From Akkermansiaceae bacterium (GTDB taxonomy: Bacteria; Verrucomicrobiota; Verrucomicrobiia; Verrucomicrobiales; Akkermansiaceae), in contig JAQGPE010000560.1 in the NCBI GenBank assembly GCA_028293225.1, positions 1 to 13,406 of the forward strand: 13,406 nt of DNA. The letters are read 5' to 3'. The position numbers were made by a program, and so were the translations under genes. The notes below the pieces were generated by a model. The model was not told the DNA's origin, did no database searches, and saw nothing but the letters and a program-made list of their open reading frames with translations. Of the stretch, positions 6,077 through 13,406 are shown piece by piece (the first letter of the stretch is position 1; every line of letters begins with the position of its first letter).

Positions 6077-8572
6077 TTACTGCTGCTCCACGCGGAAGAA
6101 GCGCTTGCCCGCCGCGGCAAAACTGAAGGTCGAGGACGTCTGGCCCGGTGAGCCGGCGATCCCGGCCACCACTTCGCTCCAGGTGGACAGATCGGTCGAT
6201 GAGGTGATCCGGTAGGTCTTTCCGGCGGCGCTCTGCCATACCAGGGTCGCCTGACCGGTTTTCAGATCGAAGCTGCTCGAGACGATCTTCAGATCCGGCG
6301 TGACGGCCGATCCCGAAGTCAATGTCCAGGCGGTGATGTCATGGGCTTCGCTCAATCCCCCGGTCGATGCGGAGAATCCAACGTAGGCGCTTCCGGAAGC
6401 GTCCACGGCGCCGAGGCTCGCCAGGTCCACATTGAGCTGATCGACCACGACCACATTGTCCACGGAGATCGTCAGGCTGCCGGGCAGGTAGGTGACATGC
6501 ACGCGGTAGGGAGCGCCCTGCCCGGTGAGATCCTGGATACGGCCGGTACTGCGCAGGGTCAGGCCCTGGACCGTGGTGAGATCGACGGCCACGAGCTGAG
6601 TTCCGTTGCCACCGACCCGCAGCCCGGCGCCGCCGCTGGAATAGGTATCGAAAGCGATCACCAGCGCTTTGGAGACGAGGGCGTTCTGGACCGTGGTCAC
6701 CGGAAGGTCGCTGCCGACCGAAGCGTTTTGGATCACCAAGCCGAGGCCATCCGCCCCGATCGCACCATCCGTGCGGCTGATCTGCATGTCGAAGGTGGTG
6801 TCAAATCCCGCCCCTACGACCTGGCGCTTGCGAAACCAGGCAGTGCCGTTTTGACCATTCACCTCGCCGGTCAGACGCAGACGCTTCGCGTCGGCAGGCA
6901 GCGGCCGCAGCAGGTGATCGTTCAACACCGCCGCGCCTCCAAGCAGCGCAAGTTCATTGCCGGACGGGTCGAAGCTGGAATAAGCAATGCTGGAGACAGC
7001 CGGACTGATGACCGCGACATCGAGCTTCCGCGTTGAGACCTTTCCGTTGGCCGCGGTCGAAGTGAGCGTGTAGGACGTCGTCGCCGTCGGATGAAGAGTG
7101 AGGACGCCACTCGCAGCCGCGAGCGTGGTGGTCGTTGCGACATCGGAAAGCTTCGCGGTCTGCGCACCGCTGGCATCGTAACCCAGATAGAGGGCGTCAC
7201 CTGTCACGAGGGTGGTCGCGCTGGCCTGAAGGCTCGCAACCGGGAAAAGCGTCACGCCCGGAAAAGGGATGGGGATCGACTCGGCCTGGCGATTCCGGCT
7301 GAAGTCGTAGTCGAAGGCCATCACGTTATCGACCAGGGTCCAGGTCACGCCGTCGTTGCTGCCCTCAAAGGTCCAGTTCACCGGGTCTTTCCCATCGTCG
7401 TCATTGGCCGCGACGAATGAATAGCCGTCGATCGAGACCGGCTGGGTTCCGAAATCGAAGATCAACGGAGCACCGTTGGAATCCAGCCACTTGGTGGTGA
7501 AGTCGCCGTCGATGACCTTGGTGAAATCTTCGGCCGCGCTTGGATTGCTACCGCCGGGATTGGTGACCGCCGAGGCCGCCACCCTGGTGCCATTGCGGTA
7601 GAAATTCAGTTCGGCGAGCTGAGTGGCAATCCCGCCGCTGCGGGTCTTCTTGGTCTTGTATTGCAGATAGCGATAACTGACGACGCCGCCAACGACGGAG
7701 CGCACCGTCGTGGAAGCCTGCTTGGTGACCGCGCCCGCAACGGCGGTCAGCTGGTAGGTGGTATCCCCGAGCGGAAGGGTCAGAGGTTGATCGCCATTGC
7801 TCTCAACCGCACCGATCCCGGGAGAAATGCTGACCGAATCGGCAAATCCAACCTGCCAATAAAGAAAGGGACCATTTCCCTGCTGGGTGATCTGGGCGTC
7901 CGTCTCGAACTGGTCGATGCTGAGCGGTCCCTGGGCCAGCATCTCCGCGGTGATGCTGCTCACCCCCACATCCGCTCCGCCGTTCTGGACGCGGACCCGG
8001 TCCAGCGAGAGCCCCGCCGTGCCGGTAAGACTCCCCAGAACGGGACCCGTGAGCGTCGCCCCTGCATAGAGGGTCGTTTTTCCGGTTTCAGAGTCGTAGA
8101 TGACGGTGACCAGACCCGTCGGGGTGGCCGGAGTCGCCGTGACTGCGCCGCCGCCCGTGAGTTCGCAGGAGACGGAGCCGCCCCTGCCACCAACGCTGCC
8201 GACGAACATTTTTTCGCTATCGCCGCTGTAGAGCGATACTCCCGCGTAGCCGGAACTGAAGGTCAGCGAGGTGAAATCGATCGTGAGCTTCAGCAGTCGC
8301 GGGCTGCCGGTGAACGCCTGGCTGAAGCCCGCAAACGCCGAGCGGTCCCCCCCGGCGGTATCGATCGCACCATTCGTGATCGTGATCGCGGCTCCTCCGG
8401 GTTGGGTCCAGGCCTGGCCCACCGGCGGGACACGGCCGGCGAGGGTGGCCCCGGCGGCCGCGGTGAAGTCGTCCGAGAAGACCACCTGACCCGAGGAGAG
8501 GCCGGAGATCAACAACCCGCCTGCGACGACGAGCCACCGAAAGCCACGGTGAAAGCAGGGAAAAGAACTCAT
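6077..8572 (-). CDS. Secreted multi-domain carbohydrate-binding protein (jelly roll, F5/8C, L-type lectin)
   Basis: This 831-aa protein has no catalytic motif that I can see and looks like a modular glycan binder. After a signal peptide (hydrophobic 13-26, cleavage near 28) comes a concanavalin/LamG-like jelly roll (30-212, opening VVFSDDF). An Ig-like segment (about 214-292) follows, then an F5/8C discoidin domain (297-440) marked by SAAEDFTKVIDGDFTTKWLD (345-364) and NWTFEGSNDGVTWTL (399-413). A second Ig-like segment spans 441-522. An L-type (legume-like) lectin domain (526-752) has the family hallmarks ADGLGLVIQN (607-616), IAFDTY (639-644) and YVGFSASTG (730-738) followed by H744 and W749. 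The last 75 residues are a YRI.SS...W...FFR module shared with the rhamnosidase. The start ATG 8572 directly precedes the signal peptide. It is the first gene of the minus-strand cluster and is divergent from the sigma factor gene. Confidence 0.85.
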   Translation of the reverse strand: MSSFPCFHRGFRWLVVAGGLLISGLSSGQVVFSDDFTAAAGATLAGRVPPVGQAWTQPGGAAITITNGAIDTAGGDRSAFAGFSQAFTGSPRLLKLTIDFTSLTFSSGYAGVSLYSGDSEKMFVGSVGGRGGSVSCELTGGGAVTATPATPTGLVTVIYDSETGKTTLYAGATLTGPVLGSLTGTAGLSLDRVRVQNGGADVGVSSITAEMLAQGPLSIDQFETDAQITQQGNGPFLYWQVGFADSVSISPGIGAVESNGDQPLTLPLGDTTYQLTAVAGAVTKQASTTVRSVVGGVVSYRYLQYKTKKTRSGGIATQLAELNFYRNGTRVAASAVTNPGGSNPSAAEDFTKVIDGDFTTKWLDSNGAPLIFDFGTQPVSIDGYSFVAANDDDGKDPVNWTFEGSNDGVTWTLVDNVMAFDYDFSRNRQAESIPIPFPGVTLFPVASLQASATTLVTGDALYLGYDASGAQTAKLSDVATTTTLAAASGVLTLHPTATTSYTLTSTAANGKVSTRKLDVAVISPAVSSIAYSSFDPSGNELALLGGAAVLNDHLLRPLPADAKRLRLTGEVNGQNGTAWFRKRQVVGAGFDTTFDMQISRTDGAIGADGLGLVIQNASVGSDLPVTTVQNALVSKALVIAFDTYSSGGAGLRVGGNGTQLVAVDLTTVQGLTLRSTGRIQDLTGQGAPYRVHVTYLPGSLTISVDNVVVVDQLNVDLASLGAVDASGSAYVGFSASTGGLSEAHDITAWTLTSGSAVTPDLKIVSSSFDLKTGQATLVWQSAAGKTYRITSSTDLSTWSEVVAGIAGSPGQTSSTFSFAAAGKRFFRVEQQ

Positions 8573-8786
8573 GACAAAAACAGGTCAAATTTTTTGGGGG
8601 ATTTTCTTTCGGAACCACTCCGATTCAGCCCTGCACAGCCTTTTGCGGCGCGAGCACTCGTCATCTTCAAGGTGCTATTGCGGGTTCCGCGTTTGCGACC
8701 CGCCATCATTCGGAAACTTTTTTTTGCCGGATCGGGAGGGCCGAATCCTCTTGTTCCCCTTCCGGCCGTCCGCTAGCTGTGCCGTT
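8573..8786. other. Divergent intergenic region between the lectin and sigma factor genes
   Basis: These 214 bases must carry the promoters for both directions. A stem GCGGGT/ACCCGC (8680-8685, 8698-8703) with an inner cgc/gcg pair, a run of eight T (8718-8725), and an inverted pair ATTCGG/CCGAAT (8708-8713, 8741-8746) are visible. Plus-strand GGAACC (8611-8616) and GGAAAC (8712-8717), and minus-strand GGAACC (8682-8687), resemble the GGAAC -35 of ECF promoters, but none has a convincing -10 at 16-17 bases. No housekeeping promoter stands out. Confidence 0.4.
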
Positions 8787-9365
8787 GTGACCGGCATCGC
8801 GGATATTTTTGACCGCATGAACCGAGGGGACGACCAGGCAGCGGACAGCTTGCTGCCATTGGTCTACGAACAGCTCCGCCGGCTGGCCGCGTCCAAGATG
8901 CGGAATGAGTCAGGCAGTCAGACGCTCCAGCCCACCGCGCTCGTTCACGAAGCCTGGCTCCGCATCGCCGGAGACAGCGCCGGCACCTGGCAAAACAAAG
9001 CGCATTTTTTCAACGCCGCCGCCCAGGCAATGCGCAGGATTCTCGTCGATCGATCGCGAACCAAATCCGCCCTGAAGCGCCAGCCCCGGCACGATCTTTT
9101 CGTTCTGGAAAGCGGCGCCGAAATCGAACCCGGCGACCACATCCTGATGATTCATGAGGCGTTGAACCGCCTGGAAATTGAGGATGCCGATGGAGCCCAG
9201 ATCGTGATCCTGAAATTCTACAGCGGCCTGACGACCGCCGAGATTGCCAAGATGTCGAATCGAGGGATTCGCTCGGTGGAGCGGCACTGGAATCTCGCTA
9301 AAATCCGGCTTTACCAGATTCTCAGTGAAGATGGTTTTGGCGGCAACTCCCCGCCCGCGCCATGA
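8787..9365 (+). CDS. ECF sigma factor (Sigma70_ECF / Sig-70_X6 type)
   Basis: A 192-aa extracytoplasmic-function sigma factor that would direct RNA polymerase to a specific promoter set. The region-2 part reads LLPLVYEQLRRLAASKMR (22-39), then TLQPTALVHEAWLRI (46-60) and AHFFNAAAQAMRRILVD (72-88), the signature of the ECF group common in Planctomycetes, Acidobacteria and Verrucomicrobia. Region 4 is at about 125-180, with the helix-turn-helix GLTTAEIAKMSNRGIRSVERHW (147-168). The GTG at 8787 is preferred because it gives the family's usual short N-terminus. The next ATG (8817) would cut into the first helix, and the upstream extension to 8571 is unlike the family. No Shine-Dalgarno site is visible. 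The stop overlaps the kinase start (ATGA at 9362-9365), indicating translational coupling. No anti-sigma gene is adjacent. Confidence 0.9.
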   Translation: MTGIADIFDRMNRGDDQAADSLLPLVYEQLRRLAASKMRNESGSQTLQPTALVHEAWLRIAGDSAGTWQNKAHFFNAAAQAMRRILVDRSRTKSALKRQPRHDLFVLESGAEIEPGDHILMIHEALNRLEIEDADGAQIVILKFYSGLTTAEIAKMSNRGIRSVERHWNLAKIRLYQILSEDGFGGNSPPAP

Positions 9366-11572
9366 GCATCGACACCTCACCGGCGATCGAAATCGAGGGC
9401 GCCATCCTTGAGACCGCGGTCTCACTGGACGAGACTTCCGTGCGGCAGGCATTTCTCGATCGCGCCTTCCGGGATGATCCCGCCGGGCTTGCCCGGATGC
9501 AGTCTCTGGTCAGCTCGGCGCGGCAGGCCGCGACCTTTTTTGTCGAAGCCGGTGAATACCGGGCCGACCTCGCGGCGACTCTCCTGACCGAAACGGGCCT
9601 GTCCGACCCTTCCCCCCATCGTCCCGACCCTGATGGTCCGGGGTCGATCATTGGGATCTACCGGCTGATTCGCAGGATCGGCGAAGGCGGCTGCGGAGTC
9701 GTCTACGAAGCAGAGCAGGATCAATTGATCCGGCGGCGGGTCGCGATCAAGATCATCCGGCTGGGCATGGACACGGAGGCCGTGATCGCCCGCTTCGAGA
9801 TCGAGCGCCAGTCGCTGGCGATGATGAATCACCCCAACATCTCGCGCATTTTCGACGCCGGAGCCACCGCCAAAGGCCGGCCCTATTTCGCAATGGAGCT
9901 CGTCGATGGCGAGAAAATCACCTCGTTCTGCGATCGCCAGCGACTGGATATCCCCGCGCGGCTTGCTCTTTTCCTGAGCGTCTGCAGCGCCATCCAGCAC
10001 GCCCACCAGAAAGGCGTGATCCATCGGGACATCAAGCCGTCAAACATTCTGGTCACCCAGCAGGACGGCGAGTCCATCCCGAAGGTCATCGACTTCGGCA
10101 TCGCGAAGGCCACCGAAGCCCGTCTCGGAGTCAATGCGTGGACCTCCTATGATCAGCTCATTGGCACTCCTGCCTACATGAGCCCTGAGCAGATCGACAT
10201 GGTCGGGATCGACGTCGATACCCGCAGCGATATTTACAGCCTCGGCGTTCTGCTATGTGAGCTCCTGGTCTCACGGCCGCCCTTTCTGGCCAGTGAGTTG
10301 ATGGCCTCCGGCGTTTCGGAAATGCGCCGGATCATCCTGAACTCCGATCGCCCCAAACCTTCCCAGCTGTTGGCGACCATCCCGCCCGAGGAACTTCGCG
10401 AGGTGACCCTTGCGCGAAGAACCGATCTCGCAAAACTGGCCATCATTGTCCGCGGGGATCTCGGTTGGATCGTCATGAAGGCGATGCAATCCAACCGCAA
10501 CCGGCGCTACCAAACCGTCAACGCGCTGGCCGCCGATATCCAACGCACCCTGGACAATCAACCGGTCAGCGCGCGCCCGCCGGGCGGCCTCTATACCTTG
10601 GGGAAATTCGTGCGCCGCAACCAGGTCGCCGTCGCTTCCGGCGTGGCGGTTATCGCCTCGCTGGTCGTCGGCCTGGGGACCTCCACCCTCCTTTACATCC
10701 GCGCGCGTGACGCCAACGTGGAGGCAACGCGTGCCGGATCGGCAGAATCTTATCTCCGTCACCAGGCCCAGGCTCGGGCCAACCTGTCGAAAGCAGCCAT
10801 CCTGCTGGCCGACGGCAATGTCAGCGAAGCGGACGCCCTGCTGAAAGAGAATCCGCTGGAATCCATCGAGCCGTCCCGGGAAGCCGCCGACTTGTTCCGC
10901 TCGCTGGCCCGCCTGAACGCGGCGTTTGGCCGCTGGGCCGAAGCGGCGCACTGCTACACGGTGATCCGCCAGGGCCGCGTTTCCTATCTTCAGGCCAACG
11001 TGGATGACATCCTGACCGTTGGCCCGGCGTTTCTGGAGAACAACGACCTGGCCGCCTATGAAACCTTCCGGCAGGACGCCCTCGCTTCGAGCGCCCCGGG
11101 GCTCTCGACCACCAAAGCGCAGGAGACGCTGAAGGCATGCCTGCTGATGCCGGCCACACCCAAAATCCTGGAGGCGCTTGAACCCGCGGCGAAGCTCTGC
11201 GTTCAACATTTGTCGGACGAGATCAGCCCTCACAATGAGACCTGCTGGGAAGCCTTCTCCACCGCGCTGTACTACTATCGAAAAGCCGATGCCGAGGCGG
11301 CCCTGGCCTATACCCGGCAAGGCCTGGCCGCTCCCGTTCTTGTCGATGCGGGCCGGGCTTCCCTTCTCTTCGTCGCGGCCATGTCCTCTCAGGATCTTGG
11401 CCAAAAGGACCAGGCGAAGAAGGACTTCGAAGAAGCCGTCGCGCTTTCGAGGCATGCCTATGATCCGGTCTCGAAACAGCTTAACCTGAATCGCCCTTTC
11501 TGGTTCGACTGGTCAGTGTTGGCCATCCTCCACCGCGAAGCGGCGCGGAAACTGGACTTGGAGCCTCAGTGA
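9362..11572 (+). CDS. Transmembrane Ser/Thr protein kinase with extracytoplasmic helical repeats
   Basis: A 736-aa Hanks-type kinase, probably controlling the coupled sigma factor by phosphorylation. Residues 1-95 hold a helical leader with AFLDRAFRDDP (30-40), similar to the leader found in other sigma-linked kinases. The kinase domain (about 100-400) has the glycine loop GEGGCGVVYEA (107-117), VAIK with K130, helix-C E148, HRDIKPSN with D223, DFG at 244-246 and GTPAYMSPEQ at 268-277, so all key residues for activity are present. One membrane segment (about 423-445) follows. The rest (450-736) is helical and TPR-like, with pieces such as GNVSEADALLKENP and GQKDQAKKDFEEAVALSR. By topology it should lie in the periplasm and could sense a ligand or protein. 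The ATG overlaps the sigma stop. The gene ends 8 bases from the convergent DUF2917-like gene, with no terminator visible between them. Confidence 0.92.
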   Translation: MSIDTSPAIEIEGAILETAVSLDETSVRQAFLDRAFRDDPAGLARMQSLVSSARQAATFFVEAGEYRADLAATLLTETGLSDPSPHRPDPDGPGSIIGIYRLIRRIGEGGCGVVYEAEQDQLIRRRVAIKIIRLGMDTEAVIARFEIERQSLAMMNHPNISRIFDAGATAKGRPYFAMELVDGEKITSFCDRQRLDIPARLALFLSVCSAIQHAHQKGVIHRDIKPSNILVTQQDGESIPKVIDFGIAKATEARLGVNAWTSYDQLIGTPAYMSPEQIDMVGIDVDTRSDIYSLGVLLCELLVSRPPFLASELMASGVSEMRRIILNSDRPKPSQLLATIPPEELREVTLARRTDLAKLAIIVRGDLGWIVMKAMQSNRNRRYQTVNALAADIQRTLDNQPVSARPPGGLYTLGKFVRRNQVAVASGVAVIASLVVGLGTSTLLYIRARDANVEATRAGSAESYLRHQAQARANLSKAAILLADGNVSEADALLKENPLESIEPSREAADLFRSLARLNAAFGRWAEAAHCYTVIRQGRVSYLQANVDDILTVGPAFLENNDLAAYETFRQDALASSAPGLSTTKAQETLKACLLMPATPKILEALEPAAKLCVQHLSDEISPHNETCWEAFSTALYYYRKADAEAALAYTRQGLAAPVLVDAGRASLLFVAAMSSQDLGQKDQAKKDFEEAVALSRHAYDPVSKQLNLNRPFWFDWSVLAILHREAARKLDLEPQ

Positions 11573-11580
11573 CGACGCCC

Positions 11581-11853
11581 TCACTGGATCACCGAATCCT
11601 CCAGCGCCTCGATCAGCAGTACGGTCCGGCGCCCGGCCTGATACCGCTCGCCCGCTCTCAGAACGATGTCTTCGCCCCCCGGACTGGTGGTGACCCAGCT
11701 GCGGCCCGCCACGCAGCGCAGACTCGCGCCGGGCTGGAGAGTGCGGCGCGCCAGGGCGCGCTTCGCCAGCGGCTTCAGCGCGGGCATGATCGCGGCCATC
11801 TCGTGGCGGACCAGAAGCTTGCGGAGGCTGGCGAAGGGGATGGACGCGTTCAC
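11581..11853 (-). CDS. DUF2917-like small protein, 90 aa
   Basis: The C-terminal part reads LQPGASLRCVAGRSWVT (39-55), a Gly-Gly-Glu-Asp turn (59-62), LRAGERY (65-71) and VLLIEALEDSVIQ (78-90). This fits the DUF2917 pattern of a small beta-rich (cupin-like) fold. Function is unknown. No signal peptide or membrane segment is evident. The start is uncertain: GTG at 11853 gives 90 aa, while ATG at 11799 gives 72 aa and keeps the whole domain. The open frame continues up to 11997 but there it crosses the inverted repeat, which argues against longer starts. It is divergent from the MocR-type regulator gene and shares the operator-like region 11891-11968 with it, suggesting common control. Confidence 0.7.
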   Translation of the reverse strand: MNASIPFASLRKLLVRHEMAAIMPALKPLAKRALARRTLQPGASLRCVAGRSWVTTSPGGEDIVLRAGERYQAGRRTVLLIEALEDSVIQ

Positions 11854-11890
11854 GGCCGCAGCATCCCACCGGCCGGGAATCCGCGGTAGC

Positions 11891-11968
11891 CACAGCGGGC
11901 TGGATTTCCGACCTGTACAGTGCTTTCGTATGACACTACTGTACAGGCCGGAAATCCGTCCGGCTGTG
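11891..11968. promoter_or_regulatory. Large inverted repeat with two CTGTACAG palindromes, probable MocR operator
   Basis: The arms 11891-11921 and 11938-11968 are 31 bases each and match in 27 positions. The inner 20 bases of each arm match at 19. The spacer is 16 bases. Each arm contains the self-complementary CTGTACAG (11913-11920 and 11939-11946), with centres 26 bp apart. The repeat lies 37 bases before the MocR-type start and 37 bases before the GTG of the divergent gene. Such symmetry between a GntR-family gene and its divergent partner is typical of an autoregulated operator. No clear -35/-10 pair was identified. Confidence 0.8.
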
Positions 11969-12005
11969 CATGGCGGAAAAAACGCCGCACGCCACACTCC
12001 CTCTC

Positions 12006-13406
12006 ATGAGCGCCTCCGTCCAGAAGCCGCTGTATCAGCAGATCGCCTCGCGGTTGGAGGGCCTGATCCAGTCCGGCTCGCTCCGCGCCGGCGACCGGGT
12101 GCCATCGGTCCGCCAGTTCGGCCAACAGCAGGGCGTCAGCGTGCCGACGGTGATGCAGGCCTACACCCTGCTGGAAAGCCAGCGACTGATCGAGGCGCGG
12201 CCGAAATCCGGCTTCTACGTCTCCGCGCGCCTGTCGAAGACCCTGGCCGAGCCTTCCCTGCCGAAGCACAAGCCGGAGATGGCGACGCTGGACACCTTCC
12301 AGTTCATCCTTTCCACCACCCGCCCGCTAAATGATTCCTGGCGCGTCCCGCTAGGCACCGCGGTGCCTTCGGACGAACTGATGCCGCTGGAGAAGCTGGC
12401 GAAAGTAACCGCCGCGGTGGTCAGGAAATCCCCCGCTGCGAGCTTCCGCTACGATCCGGCTCCCGGCTCCTTGCCGCTGCGAAAGGAACTGGCGCGCCGC
12501 TCGATCGACTGGGGCTGCGCCTTTGAGCCGGACGAGTTCATCGTGACCGTCGGCGCCAGCGAGGCCATGCACCTGGCTCTGCTGGCCGTGACCAAACCGG
12601 GCGACACCGTGCTGGTGGAGTCACCCAGCTACTATGGAACTCTGAGTTTGCTGGCGAAGCTGAAGCTGCACGCCATCACCGTGCCGTCCGGCGCCGAGGG
12701 GCTGAATCTCGCCGCCGTGCGCGAAGCCATCGCGAAATACCCGGTCGCCGCCATGTTGGTGATCGCAAATTTCTCCAACCCGGCCGGCAGCCTGATGAGC
12801 GACGCCAACCGCCGCGAGCTGCTGGCGATCGCGAACCAGCACGCCATCCCGATCGTAGAGGACGACATCTACGGCGACCTGCCCCACCAGGGCCAGCGGC
12901 CGCAGCCGCTGAAGGCGATCGACCGCCACGACCGCGTGATCCTGTGCGGCTCCTACTCGAAGACCCTCGCGCCTGGGCTGCGGGTCGGCTACGTGGTCGG
13001 CGGGCCCTATCACGAGCACCTGATGGCGCTGAAGAATGCCCTGAACCTCGGCGGCCCGGCGCTGCCCGCGCTGACCGTCGCGGAGTTCCTGCGCTCCGGC
13101 GGCTATGACCGGCATCTGCGCAAGCTGCGTGAAGCCTTCCGCCTGCAGGTCTGCCGGACCCGCGAGGTGGTGGCGGAGACTTTCCCTGAAGGCACGCGGA
13201 TGAGCAATCCCACCGGCGGGCTGGTCGTCTGGCTGGAACTGCCGGAGCAGGTCGATGTGCTGGAGGTCTTCCACCAGGCGCGGGCGGTGGGGATCAACTT
13301 CGCGCCGGGCACGCTGTTCTCACCGAACGGCATGTTCCGGAACTGCCTGCGCCTGTGTTGCGGCGTGACCTGGACGCCGGTGATCGAGGAAGGGATCGCG
13401 ACGATC
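12006..13406 (+). CDS. MocR-type (GntR / class I aminotransferase fusion) transcription regulator, 3' end missing
   Basis: A PLP-binding transcription factor of the MocR/PdxR/GabR type; 467 codons are present and the frame is open at the window edge. The N-terminal winged helix-turn-helix (about 1-76) has PLYQQIASRLEGLIQSG (8-24), LRAGDRVPSVRQ (26-37) and TVMQAYTLLESQRLIEARP (48-66). After a linker, the fold-type I aminotransferase domain (about 110 on) shows YDPAPGSLPLRKEL (149-162), NFSNPAG with N258, EDDIYGD with D287 and Y289, and SYSKTLAPGLRVGY with the PLP lysine K319. All cofactor residues seem kept, so PLP binding is likely while true aminotransferase activity is not implied. Start ATG 12006 gives the normal family N-terminus. 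Its effector and targets are not visible, beyond probable action at the adjacent inverted repeat. Confidence 0.92.
   Translation, partial: MSASVQKPLYQQIASRLEGLIQSGSLRAGDRVPSVRQFGQQQGVSVPTVMQAYTLLESQRLIEARPKSGFYVSARLSKTLAEPSLPKHKPEMATLDTFQFILSTTRPLNDSWRVPLGTAVPSDELMPLEKLAKVTAAVVRKSPAASFRYDPAPGSLPLRKELARRSIDWGCAFEPDEFIVTVGASEAMHLALLAVTKPGDTVLVESPSYYGTLSLLAKLKLHAITVPSGAEGLNLAAVREAIAKYPVAAMLVIANFSNPAGSLMSDANRRELLAIANQHAIPIVEDDIYGDLPHQGQRPQPLKAIDRHDRVILCGSYSKTLAPGLRVGYVVGGPYHEHLMALKNALNLGGPALPALTVAEFLRSGGYDRHLRKLREAFRLQVCRTREVVAETFPEGTRMSNPTGGLVVWLELPEQVDVLEVFHQARAVGINFAPGTLFSPNGMFRNCLRLCCGVTWTPVIEEGIATI

Noticed and set aside
6012..6239. N-terminal extension of the PEP-CTERM frame to 6239
   Set aside because: It overlaps the lectin-protein gene and adds a charged stretch before an obvious signal peptide at 6011.
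8571..8786. Upstream extension of the sigma factor to 8571
   Set aside because: The added 72 residues are low in similarity to any sigma region, and the family's usual N-terminus begins at the GTG at 8787.
1..13406. CRISPR array, insertion sequence, toxin-antitoxin or phage-defence genes
   Set aside because: No regularly spaced repeats, transposase, Cas or known defence motifs were found on either strand.

Overview
The window looks like chromosomal DNA from a high-GC, Gram-negative member of the Verrucomicrobiota. The clues are a short PEP-CTERM protein with a terminal Arg run, large secreted discoidin/lectin/LamG-type proteins, a C-terminal 'YRI.SS...W...FYR' module on two secreted proteins, and an ECF sigma factor overlapping a Ser/Thr kinase gene. 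Recognisable Shine-Dalgarno sites are mostly absent, and no start could be set by one. The assignment is inferred from these features only.

Layout. (1) Positions 1-990 hold a probably bidirectional terminator, a small minus-strand gene for an unrecognised 166-aa protein, a tRNA-Arg(UCU) gene with its own promoter, and the terminator of the next minus-strand gene. (2) Positions 1022-8572 hold three minus-strand genes in a row. In transcription order these are an 831-aa secreted multi-domain carbohydrate-binding protein (jelly roll, F5/8C, L-type lectin), a 263-aa PEP-CTERM protein with a discoidin-like look, and a 1357-aa secreted GH78 alpha-L-rhamnosidase. The rhamnosidase carries three tandem ~80-residue repeats inserted in its N-terminal part. 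(3) Positions 8787-11572 hold, on the plus strand and divergent from that cluster, an ECF sigma factor whose stop codon overlaps the start of a 736-aa transmembrane Ser/Thr kinase gene (ATGA). (4) Positions 11581-13406 hold a short DUF2917-like gene (minus) and a MocR-type GntR/aminotransferase regulator (plus, cut by the window end). They diverge from a 78-bp inverted repeat with two copies of the palindrome CTGTACAG.

How the parts may work together. The three secreted proteins plausibly form a rhamnose-glycan binding and cleavage set, one member being surface-sorted by the exosortase/PEP-CTERM route; no exosortase is in the window. The sigma/kinase pair shares an intergenic region with this set and has no visible anti-sigma gene. 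It is a candidate phosphorylation-controlled switch for it, but that link rests on position only. The MocR/DUF2917 pair looks like an independent, probably autoregulated unit. Most long opposite-strand reading frames here are high-GC shadows and were left out.
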